The notes beneath the pieces were generated by a model that did no database searches, was not told where the DNA came from, and saw nothing but the letters and a program-made list of their open reading frames with translations. A stretch of 15,159 nucleotides of DNA from Synechococcales cyanobacterium PMM_0073 (lineage in GTDB: Bacteria > Cyanobacteriota > Cyanobacteriia > Elainellales > Elainellaceae), in contig CASBQH010000373.1 in assembly GCA_949127695.1 (NCBI GenBank), positions 1 to 15,159 of the forward strand, in the 5' to 3' direction. Every line of letters starts with the position of its first letter. Position 1 is the stretch's first letter. Positions 7,967 through 14,287 of this stretch are shown piece after piece. Both the position numbers and the translations under genes were made by a program.

Positions 7967-8001
7967 AGCTGAGAGCGATCACCCAAAGCTCTCGGCTTTT
8001 T
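7967..8001 (+). terminator. Orphan rightward intrinsic terminator-like hairpin
   Basis: A ten-base-pair stem, AGCTGAGAGC (7967-7976) with GCTCTCGGCT (7988-7997) including one T-G wobble, has an 11-nt loop and five Ts at 7997-8001. The T tract fits + strand transcription only. The genes on both sides are on the - strand, so it has no annotated transcript to end. Confidence 0.5.
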
Positions 8002-8182
8002 GAGTCGCGCTGTCTGCAAAGACTCATTGCTATTGGGCTAGAAAGATCAAATAATCGGAGCGTTGACGGTCAATCCAGGACAACCCCAATTTGGCACCGA
8101 GTATGGAATCTCAAAAATTATAATAGCGTGGAATTATTAGTTTTAGATGCAGTGGCAGAGCCGAATCCAGAAGGGCTAAGAC

Positions 8183-11100
8183 TCAGCCTGCATCGGCTTT
8201 TGCGCCGCTAGTTTGAGCGGCTGGCAGTGATTTGCGCCAGGGGATTTTGGCATCCTGAGCCAGCTTCAGCGACAGCGCATAGGCTCCATAGCGGTTGAGG
8301 TGGCTCGGATCAGAGAAATAGCGATATTGAGTGCTCCACTGCTCGCTCAGATCCCGAAAGGCAAAGTCGGCATGGTCAAGGCTAAGCTGCACCATAAAGT
8401 CACGAAACTGCTGCTCATGCTCTAGCCGCACGGGGTCCAGGTAGTCTTCGGTTAGCGGCAGATTGACAAACACTAGCGGAATCTGGCTGGCTTCAGTGAA
8501 CTTGAGCAATGACTCTAGCGCCGCAGTCTGATTGCCATCAATCCGGAAGTTTTCATAGTCACTGTCATAGCTGCCCAGCACTCTGGCGTATTTTTGGTAG
8601 TAGGTGGCCGGATTAAACTGCACAGGCAGCGACAGAAAGCCGCTGGCATCAGGCAAGGTTTGGTCAGCTTGCAAAATCTTGGTCGCGGCTGGGGTGAGGG
8701 ATGACTCTTCAGTTGCGTCCGGCAGATCAGCAGACGGCATAAAGCCCACTAGCCCTTGCTGAATCGCTCGCTTCAGCGGATCGCGCCCGGTTTGACCTGT
8801 CACGCGGCTGAGCTGCTGGCTGAGCCAGCGGTCAATGGACTCATAGCTGCTGGTCAAAGAGCGATTCAGGCTGGGGGCTAGGCTGGGGCTAGCCTCTGCT
8901 GCACTGGGCGCGCTCGGCAGCGGCAGACTGCCCGCCAACAGCTCGCGGTAGGCCGCAGAGGCCAAAATGCCGTTGTAGGTCACATCCACGGCTCCGCTGT
9001 TAAACGCCCGCGCTCCATCTGCCCAAATAATCATCTGGGGTAGCGCCTGTTCAGTGAGCAGATGCTGCACCAGCAGATTCACCACCTGCGCCGTCGCCCC
9101 ATTAATCCCAAAGTTAAAGATCTTAGCGTCACTCACGCCCAGATCTTTGAGCGATGCTTCTAAAGCCGTCGGGTCAACGCCGCGCAGCGCCCTAGAGCTG
9201 CCCACAATCAAAACATCTGGTGCGCCATATTCCGCCACATACCGATAGTAGAGCTGGAGTTTTTGATCCATCTGCTGGCTATTAAAGCTGGGCAAGGGCG
9301 AGGCTTCTGCCAAAATCTCGGTGCTCAGCAGCTGTGCGGACGGACTCTGCGGCATGTAGGGTAGCCCTGCCTTGGCGTCACTAGGTTGAGCGTCGCTGGG
9401 CTGAGCGTCGCTGGGCTGCACTGAGCTGGCTTGGGTAAAGCCACTGACGTTAAATGGCTGATCGGCAGCGCCTTTCGGACTGTTAGAGCTGTCTGGAGAA
9501 GCTTTCAGCTCTAGCGGTGGCTCTGCTGGAGCAGGAGTGCCGGACGCAGCCGTTACTGCGGGCTTGGTCTGCTGACTGGCGCGCGCCAGCTGCACCTGTG
9601 CTAGTTGGTTTAACAGCCAGTTTGTCTGTAGCACCAGCACCAAGCCCGCCGCGCCCCAAACCAGCGCCACATTTCGCGCCTGTCCGGCTGGCTGCTGTCC
9701 CGGCAAGCTCGCGGCATTGGCCTGAGCGGCAAACGAGAAAATCTGGGTTCGCAGCAAGATTTGCTGGAGAGCCTGCTGAGTTTTGGCTTGCCAGCGCTGC
9801 CAGCCTGATTGCAAATCCGCCGGAGTCAGATCAGGCCGCATGACGCTTTGACCGGGCTGCGGCAGCAGGTCTTCAATTAAAGCATCGGTAACGGCAAACT
9901 CTGGCGCGACTTCTGGCACCAAGCGCGAGCGCGTCACAAAATCGAGACCATAGCTCCAGAGCGGCTGTTTCTGGCCAGAGCGGCGACCATAGATTCGGAT
10001 GCCCGCCACATCTGGGATCTCCAGCTGGCGCAAGAACCGCCCCAGCTTAGTGGTAGTGGGCTGGCGCTCCGGGCAGTCGGGCGCTTCGCACATCACATGC
10101 AGCAGGTCTTGCTTGGGCAGTAGCTGGAGCCGAATGCCGCCGCTGGCCAAATAGTCGCTGAGGTTGGGGTTGAGCAGTCGATGCAGCAGGAAAGCCAGCG
10201 CCTCCCAGTCGCCCTGCTTGGCTAGCGTCAGCGTCGATTCGGCAAAGGCTGGATGCTGAGCCGCAGGCAGATCGAGCCATTCTATCCAAGCCGGATCGCT
10301 CTGCCCCGGAATTTGGCCGTAGAGCGTGACGGCATGAATGCCCTGTGGCGCAATTGCTTCCAGCACCAGGCCAATCTCAGCTTTGGCGCGCTGATGCTGA
10401 ACCACCACAGCCGCTTCGGCTGGATTGGCTGGGCTGCGCCGATCGCTACAGCAGAGGTGCAGGGTAGTGGCATTGACGGTGGCGGTGGTAATTTGCAGCC
10501 GCAGGTTGGCCAGCTCTTGGTTCAGCAAGACCTGAATTGCCTTTAAGTCGCCCCAGCGCGCCCAGTCGCGCAGCATCTCGCTGGGAGGGGTTAGATCGAC
10601 TCTCAGCGTCCAGTCGGGCTGGCTTTCGCCCGTCACCTGAAACCGAATCACGGCATCGTGGAAGCCGTCAATTTCTAGCTCGCGCAGCTTCTGGGTAATT
10701 GGCTGACTCAGCAGCGCCGGATCAGGACTATAGGCAGCTTCACAGGCGACCCAAAGGCGTTTGGCTTGCAGCAGATCAAGCGGCGCAGATGGGCTAGAGG
10801 CAGATAGGCTGGAGGCAGATGGGCTGGAGGCAGGTGGCCGATAGGGAATCACCTTAGCGCTGACTCGAACCGCGACGCCTAGCTCGTTGAGCGTCTCGCT
10901 TAGGTAGCAGGCGATCGCCATTTCTTCGCCCCGCTGAGCCAGCGCTCGGTTAGATAACACCAGTGCCGTTTGGTCAAGCTGGGCAGAAGCAGCCTGGGCG
11001 AGCCGCAGCTGCTCTAACTGCTGTTCAAGCTGGTTGAGGTAGAGCGTCACCGTCCAGCGAGGACGCTTATCGCCCGACTGACAGCCATAGAGCCAAACCT

Positions 11101-11425
11101 GGTAGAGCGGCGGCGCGTCAGCTGGCAGCAGCAGGCTAAACCGATTGGTCTGGTGAGCCGCTTGCAAAATTGGAATCAGCCAGCGCAAGGTCTGATCACG
11201 CTCAGGGCAGGTGGCTTGACGACAGAGCAAATGCAGGCTGTTGCCCCGCAGCCGATATTGGACGCTCAGCCCTAGGCGAGCAATGTTTTGCTGAATCCAC
11301 TGCTCTAGATCAGCGGCTTGCCCAATCGCCTGAGTCGGGTGGGATGGGCGAGCCGCTGGCCGAGCCGACTCAGATCGTTCAATGGCTCGGCGTTCAGTAG
11401 ACTGATAGTTAACAGACTTAGGCAT
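8183..11425 (-). CDS. Membrane-anchored DUF1574/SGNH-hydrolase-like protein with four N-terminal repeat modules
   Basis: A 1080-residue protein. Residues ~35-500 hold four diverged ~100-residue modules (about 35-130, 165-280, 285-387, 393-497). Each runs helix, then a LHLLC/LWVAC/LHLCC/LHVMC strand, then a helix, and ends in an IYG...G...P.W strand pair. One hydrophobic helix follows (~585-607, VALVWGAAGLVLVLQ), then a Ser/Pro/Ala-rich linker with PSDAQ repeats. The C-terminal ~350 residues are the DUF1574 domain with SGNH-type blocks: VGSSRALRG (Ser743 or Ser744), NFGINGAT (771-778) and DPSHLNRYG (Asp1039, His1042). Topology is inferred as modules in the cytoplasm and SGNH domain in the periplasm. 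SGNH domains of this kind (AlgJ/AlgX relatives) often acetylate or deacetylate polysaccharide, so an envelope-glycan role is plausible but unproved. The start is the first ATG; no Shine-Dalgarno is obvious. Confidence 0.9.
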   Translation of the reverse strand: MPKSVNYQSTERRAIERSESARPAARPSHPTQAIGQAADLEQWIQQNIARLGLSVQYRLRGNSLHLLCRQATCPERDQTLRWLIPILQAAHQTNRFSLLLPADAPPLYQVWLYGCQSGDKRPRWTVTLYLNQLEQQLEQLRLAQAASAQLDQTALVLSNRALAQRGEEMAIACYLSETLNELGVAVRVSAKVIPYRPPASSPSASSLSASSPSAPLDLLQAKRLWVACEAAYSPDPALLSQPITQKLRELEIDGFHDAVIRFQVTGESQPDWTLRVDLTPPSEMLRDWARWGDLKAIQVLLNQELANLRLQITTATVNATTLHLCCSDRRSPANPAEAAVVVQHQRAKAEIGLVLEAIAPQGIHAVTLYGQIPGQSDPAWIEWLDLPAAQHPAFAESTLTLAKQGDWEALAFLLHRLLNPNLSDYLASGGIRLQLLPKQDLLHVMCEAPDCPERQPTTTKLGRFLRQLEIPDVAGIRIYGRRSGQKQPLWSYGLDFVTRSRLVPEVAPEFAVTDALIEDLLPQPGQSVMRPDLTPADLQSGWQRWQAKTQQALQQILLRTQIFSFAAQANAASLPGQQPAGQARNVALVWGAAGLVLVLQTNWLLNQLAQVQLARASQQTKPAVTAASGTPAPAEPPLELKASPDSSNSPKGAADQPFNVSGFTQASSVQPSDAQPSDAQPSDAKAGLPYMPQSPSAQLLSTEILAEASPLPSFNSQQMDQKLQLYYRYVAEYGAPDVLIVGSSRALRGVDPTALEASLKDLGVSDAKIFNFGINGATAQVVNLLVQHLLTEQALPQMIIWADGARAFNSGAVDVTYNGILASAAYRELLAGSLPLPSAPSAAEASPSLAPSLNRSLTSSYESIDRWLSQQLSRVTGQTGRDPLKRAIQQGLVGFMPSADLPDATEESSLTPAATKILQADQTLPDASGFLSLPVQFNPATYYQKYARVLGSYDSDYENFRIDGNQTAALESLLKFTEASQIPLVFVNLPLTEDYLDPVRLEHEQQFRDFMVQLSLDHADFAFRDLSEQWSTQYRYFSDPSHLNRYGAYALSLKLAQDAKIPWRKSLPAAQTSGAKADAG
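9371..9415. repeat. Three 15-bp tandem units encoding PSDAQ
   Basis: Within the linker of the DUF1574 protein, residues 671-685 read PSDAQ, PSDAQ, PSDAK. The 15-bp units keep frame, so copy-number change would only lengthen or shorten the flexible linker. Confidence 0.8.
10785..10834. repeat. 15-bp tandem repeat encoding a Ser/Ala/Pro-rich insert
   Basis: Three near-identical 15-bp units (10785-10799, 10800-10814, 10815-10829) and the start of a fourth lie in the second module of the DUF1574 protein. They encode the SPSAS/SLSAS/SPSAP stretch at residues ~199-214. The multiple of three preserves the frame, consistent with slippage expansion inside a surface loop. Confidence 0.8.
10911..10918. 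repeat. HIP1 octamer GCGATCGC
   Basis: This highly iterated palindrome is typical of many cyanobacterial genomes. Further copies are at 13404-13411 and 15072-15079. All three lie inside coding sequence and serve here as an organism signature. Confidence 0.75.
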
Positions 11426-11565
11426 CGCGGTGACGGCTGAAGCTTGGCGAATGGACGGGCTGAATCGGCTGATCTCAAGCTAAACCTGCCAGTTCAGCCT
11501 AACATCAGGCATATAGAATACTCGCTCTGAGCCAAATTGCTCACGATATTTTTAAGAAAGTTTCG

Positions 11566-11655
11566 ATGTTCTAGGATCAAATCAAGCTGGCTCTACTCTG
11601 TCTAGCGGCTTTAGCTGCTGCCATTCTAGTCCTCTACTGCATCTCTCGGTTGATT
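11566..11655 (+). pseudogene. Possible interrupted N-terminal segment of the small membrane protein
   Basis: In frame with the small membrane protein, ATG 11566 is followed by TTC and then TAG (11572-11574). After this, 27 sense codons run without interruption into ATG 11656. They encode a strongly hydrophobic helix, LALLCLAALAAAILVLY, ending in Cys-Ile-Ser-Arg. No ATG, GTG or TTG occurs between the TAG and TTG 11650. Either a tryptophan codon has mutated to TAG, a rare start (CTG 11587, ten bases after AGGA) is used, or the open stretch is chance. Confidence 0.35.
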
Positions 11656-11904
11656 ATGCCAACCTCCCCAACCTCCCCCATGTCAATCCAAATGCCGCTT
11701 CAGCCCGTCAAACTACCCACTAAAGTCCTGCTCAGCCTCAGTACGGCTCCGGTGCTCTGTCTACTGTTGGGCGGTCGCGCCGTGGCGATTGCGCTGCAAG
11801 AAATTGGTCAGCTCAGTGAAGAAATGTTTCGAGGCGAGCGCCTGCCGATTCTAAAAATTACCGATTCTGACTCGATCTCTGATTTGGAGAAGTCTGGCTC
11901 GTGA
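11656..11904 (+). CDS. Small hydrophobic membrane protein, function unknown
   Basis: An 82-residue protein from ATG 11656; ATG 11680 and TTG 11650 are alternatives, and none has a good Shine-Dalgarno. It contains one membrane helix (VLLSLSTAPVLCLLLGGRAVAIAL) followed by an amphipathic segment, IGQLSEEMFRGERLPIL, and an acidic tail. Similar short proteins with this helix plus a FRGDRLP-like stretch exist in cyanobacteria as far as I recall, but no family name is known to me. Its TGA overlaps the GTG of the lipoprotein gene by four bases, so translation is probably coupled, which argues that this is a real gene. A hydrophobic in-frame segment upstream (11566-11655) suggests the native protein may have had a second helix. 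Confidence 0.6.
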   Translation: MPTSPTSPMSIQMPLQPVKLPTKVLLSLSTAPVLCLLLGGRAVAIALQEIGQLSEEMFRGERLPILKITDSDSISDLEKSGS

Positions 11905-13115
11905 AGCATCTTGTGAGATTAGCAAGCCGCTGGCTGCTTGGCCTGCTGCCGCTCTGCCTACTGCCGCTCTGCCTGCTGTCGCTCAGCTTGACTGGCTGTA
12001 GCCTGCCGCAGGTGAAGGCTGAGGATCGGCTGTTTCTGCCGCTGGCGCTCGAATTTCTGGGGGCTTATCAGCTGCCCAAGCAGTCGTTTCAAGGCACCGA
12101 GCTGGGTGGCCTCTCAGGACTCACCTCCGATCCGCAGCTCAATCAGCTCTACGCGATTTCAGATGACCGCAGCAGTTTTTCTCCAGCTCGGTTTTATACC
12201 GTTCAGGTTGATACTGCTCAATTTGGCGCTGAATCTGGTGCTGAATCTGGTGCTGAATCTGGCGCTCAAAGCTCCCCAGCCGTGAGCCTCAAAGCCGTCA
12301 CGACGCTCACCGACCGAACCGGCAACCCGTACCCAGCAGGCAGCCTTGACCCAGAAGGAATTGCCCTATCGCCGCGTCGGTCGCTGTTTATTGCCAGCGA
12401 GGGGGACAGCGAAGCCGGCGTAGCGCCGTTCATTGACGAATTTGATCTGCAAAGTGGGGCTTGGCGCAGCAGTTTGCCAATTCCGCAGCGCTATTTGCCC
12501 AATTCTGAAAAAACGCTGGGTGTCCAGAATAACCGAGGGTTTGAGTCGCTGGCAATTAGCGCCATTAGCAGCGATGCCCGCGAGCCGTTTCGGCTGTTTG
12601 CCGCAGTGGAAGCTAGCCTTCAGCAAGATCTGCCCGCAGATGCTTCAGCCCAGGCTCAGCCCAGCAGCCTACGGTTTTTGCATTACTTAGTCGGAGAAAC
12701 TCAGACGCTGCTGCTCTCAGAGCATCTCTATCCATTAGAGCCGCCACCACCGGGCAGCGAGAACCTGGGGCTGAGCGATCTGCTGGTGCTGGATCAGAGC
12801 GGACATTTTTTGAGCCTGGAGCGCAGCTTTGGCAGCAGCGGCTTTGGCGGCAAAATTTTTCAGCTGGCTACGGGCGGTGCAACTGATATTGCCCCGATTG
12901 AGCAGCTCTCAGCGGGCAGCGAGGGTATTATGCCAATCCAGAAGCGGCTGTTGCTCGATCTAAACGATTTGGGCATTCCGCTCGACAATTTTGAGGGGCT
13001 GAGCTTTGGGGCGCAGCTACCAGACGGTAGTCGCAGCCTCGTTCTGGTCAGCGATGATAACTTTAACCCGCTTCAAGTTACAGAATTCCTGCTGTTTCGG
13101 CTGAAGCCTGCTTGA
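11901..13115 (+). CDS. Lipoprotein of the phytase-like esterase family (PF13449 type)
   Basis: A 404-residue predicted lipoprotein. A positively charged start is followed by a Leu-rich signal and the lipobox LTGC (Cys33), so it is probably anchored in the outer or inner membrane facing the periplasm. The mature part shows the phytase-like beta-propeller motifs GGLSGL (69-73 region), YAISDDRS (84-91), DPEGIAL (150-156), NRGFESLA (211-218), DNFEGLSFG (362-370) and LVSDDNF (382-388). The family is annotated as esterase-like activity of phytase; phosphate-ester hydrolysis is inferred from the family, not shown here. The start is GTG 11901, overlapping the previous stop (GTGA), with GGAG at 11886-11889. 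Residues 109-124 are a GAES repeat insert. A hairpin around the stop codon (13105-13125) may act in 3'-end formation, but it lacks a T tract. Confidence 0.9.
   Translation: MKHLVRLASRWLLGLLPLCLLPLCLLSLSLTGCSLPQVKAEDRLFLPLALEFLGAYQLPKQSFQGTELGGLSGLTSDPQLNQLYAISDDRSSFSPARFYTVQVDTAQFGAESGAESGAESGAQSSPAVSLKAVTTLTDRTGNPYPAGSLDPEGIALSPRRSLFIASEGDSEAGVAPFIDEFDLQSGAWRSSLPIPQRYLPNSEKTLGVQNNRGFESLAISAISSDAREPFRLFAAVEASLQQDLPADASAQAQPSSLRFLHYLVGETQTLLLSEHLYPLEPPPPGSENLGLSDLLVLDQSGHFLSLERSFGSSGFGGKIFQLATGGATDIAPIEQLSAGSEGIMPIQKRLLLDLNDLGIPLDNFEGLSFGAQLPDGSRSLVLVSDDNFNPLQVTEFLLFRLKPA
12225..12272. repeat. 12-bp tandem repeat encoding GAES units
   Basis: Four consecutive 12-bp units encode GAES, GAES, GAES and a diverged GAQS. 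The first three differ only at one silent position, indicating recent slippage expansion in a loop between propeller strands of the lipoprotein. Confidence 0.85.
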
Positions 13116-13125
13116 AGTGCAGGCT
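13105..13125. other. Hairpin spanning the lipoprotein stop codon
   Basis: AGCCTGC (13105-13111) pairs perfectly with GCAGGCT (13119-13125) around a seven-base loop containing the TGA. No T tract follows on either strand, so calling it a terminator would be speculative. It sits between convergent genes. Confidence 0.35.
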
Positions 13126-13133
13126 GCTCTCTC

Positions 13134-13175
13134 GCTGCTGCTTACAGGCTGCTGCTTATAGGCTGCTGCTTACAA
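13134..13175. repeat. Three 14-bp tandem units between convergent genes
   Basis: GCTGCTGCTTACAG, GCTGCTGCTTATAG and GCTGCTGCTTACAA follow each other directly. The last unit overlaps the stop and final codon of the RTX gene. The period is not a multiple of three and most of it is non-coding. There is no spacer structure, so it is a short microsatellite-like array, not CRISPR. Confidence 0.8.
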
Positions 13176-14000
13176 AACAAAGTTGCTGCGCTTCACGTCG
13201 GCAAAGTCTACGTCAACCAACCTGACCAGGGTACGGAAGATCAGATCGCCGTTTTCGCCATCTGGATCGACTCGGATTAGCGTATCGTTCCCATCATTCA
13301 CAATTACCATGTAGTCGCGGAACTGGTTGGAGTCGTTGTATTTACTGTCATTGAGGATGCGGCTCAGGTCAATTTTGTCATCGTCGGTGTCAAAATCAAC
13401 AATGCGATCGCGACCTTCAGAGGTCGAGCTGTAAAGATAGCGATTGTTGCCGTCGCCGCCGGTTAACCGATCAGCGCCAAATCCGCCCACAATCACGTCA
13501 TCACCATCGCCGCCCGCAATTCGATCACTGCCGTTGCCGCCCCGCAGGATGTCATTCCCGTTGCTGCCGCCCAGGTTGTCTTCGCCGCTGCCGCCGATTA
13601 GCAGATCATTGCCTTTACCACCAATCAGCGTATCGTTGCCCTGATCGCCAGTCAGCTGGTCACGGCTGTCGCCGCCAATCAGCGTATCGTTGCCCCGATC
13701 GCCAAACAGCCGGTCGTTATCATCCCCGCCTTCGAGCCGGTCGTTATCAGCGCCGCCTTCGAGCCGATCATCGCCCGCTTGCCCCAGCAGCCGATCGCGA
13801 CAGCCCAAGCCCAGCAGCCGGTCATTGCCGCCCCGCCCGCGAATTCGGTCACTGTCAGCAGTCCCTGTGAGCTCGTCTCGTCCTGAGCTGCCCTCCAGCT
13901 GAATGCCGGGTTGGCAGTTATTTGTCGCTCGCTGTTTGCGGCCAGCACGGCTCGCAGCAGCGCGGCCTGTCGAGAGAGAGTTCTGAGAATTTGAAGTCAT
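13170..14000 (-). CDS. RTX-type calcium-binding repeat protein
   Basis: A 276-residue acidic protein. Residues 51-185 contain fifteen consecutive nonapeptides of the hemolysin-type GGxGxDxUx pattern, for example DTLIGGKGN, DLLIGGSGE and DRLTGGDGN. These form a parallel beta-roll that binds calcium between turns. The N-terminal units are degenerate and Arg-rich (DRLLGLGCR, DRLLGQAGD, DRLEGGADN), so some calcium sites may be lost. The C-terminus carries RDRIVDFDTDDDKIDLSRI (197-215) and ends SNFVL, both typical of type I secreted RTX proteins. There is no N-terminal signal peptide, fitting export by a type I ABC system, which is not encoded here. No enzymatic domain is present, so a structural or surface role is inferred. 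The start is the ATG at 14000; no clear Shine-Dalgarno precedes it. Confidence 0.94.
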   Translation of the reverse strand: MTSNSQNSLSTGRAAASRAGRKQRATNNCQPGIQLEGSSGRDELTGTADSDRIRGRGGNDRLLGLGCRDRLLGQAGDDRLEGGADNDRLEGGDDNDRLFGDRGNDTLIGGDSRDQLTGDQGNDTLIGGKGNDLLIGGSGEDNLGGSNGNDILRGGNGSDRIAGGDGDDVIVGGFGADRLTGGDGNNRYLYSSTSEGRDRIVDFDTDDDKIDLSRILNDSKYNDSNQFRDYMVIVNDGNDTLIRVDPDGENGDLIFRTLVRLVDVDFADVKRSNFVL

Positions 14001-14287
14001 CGGCTTAGCGGTACCGCAAAATGGATAGGAAAAAGTGAATCGGATCGCAGAGATTTAAAGCTGGTTGAATTGCAGATCAAGGAGCAAGTTCCACATTAGA
14101 AATAAACCACCCCCTGTGCAGTTTGGCAATTCCCCGGTTGGTCAATTAGCGTCAGCTCAGGTTTAATGCCACCGCTGTTGCCATCCTTCGCTATGATGAA
14201 AAGCCAATCTGGCTGGCGCAAGATTAGTCTTCCTAATGTTTTCTACTGTTTAAGTGAATCCGCCATCTCAGGGCGAGCTGACTGCCG

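Larger units (their letters stand above)
7823..8182. other. 360-bp gap between rpsU and the DUF1574 gene
   Basis: The gap contains the rpsU ribosome binding site, a candidate rpsU promoter and a + strand terminator-like hairpin (7967-8001). From 8002 to 8182 I see no gene. A perfect TATAAT at 8119-8124 has TTGGCA at 8091-8096, but the 22-bp spacing is too long for a normal promoter. No tRNA or known small RNA (Yfr1, Yfr2, 6S) was recognised by eye. Confidence 0.4.

Noticed and set aside
7878..8027. 49-codon - strand ORF directly upstream of rpsU
   Set aside because: No Shine-Dalgarno, Cys/Arg-rich composition, no recognisable family, and it runs across the hairpin and the candidate rpsU promoter.
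8119..8124. Perfect TATAAT between rpsU and the DUF1574 gene
   Set aside because: The only -35-like box on the + strand is 22 bp away, the - strand has none, and no downstream gene on the + strand would use it.
13510..13760. Regularly spaced similar units resembling a CRISPR array
   Set aside because: The 27-bp periodicity comes from codons of RTX nonapeptides; units are diverged and there are no unique spacers.
13444..13902. Pro/Ser-rich + strand ORFs opposite the RTX gene
   Set aside because: They are antisense readings of the nonapeptide repeats; the repetitive DQ/GG codons keep the opposite frame open.
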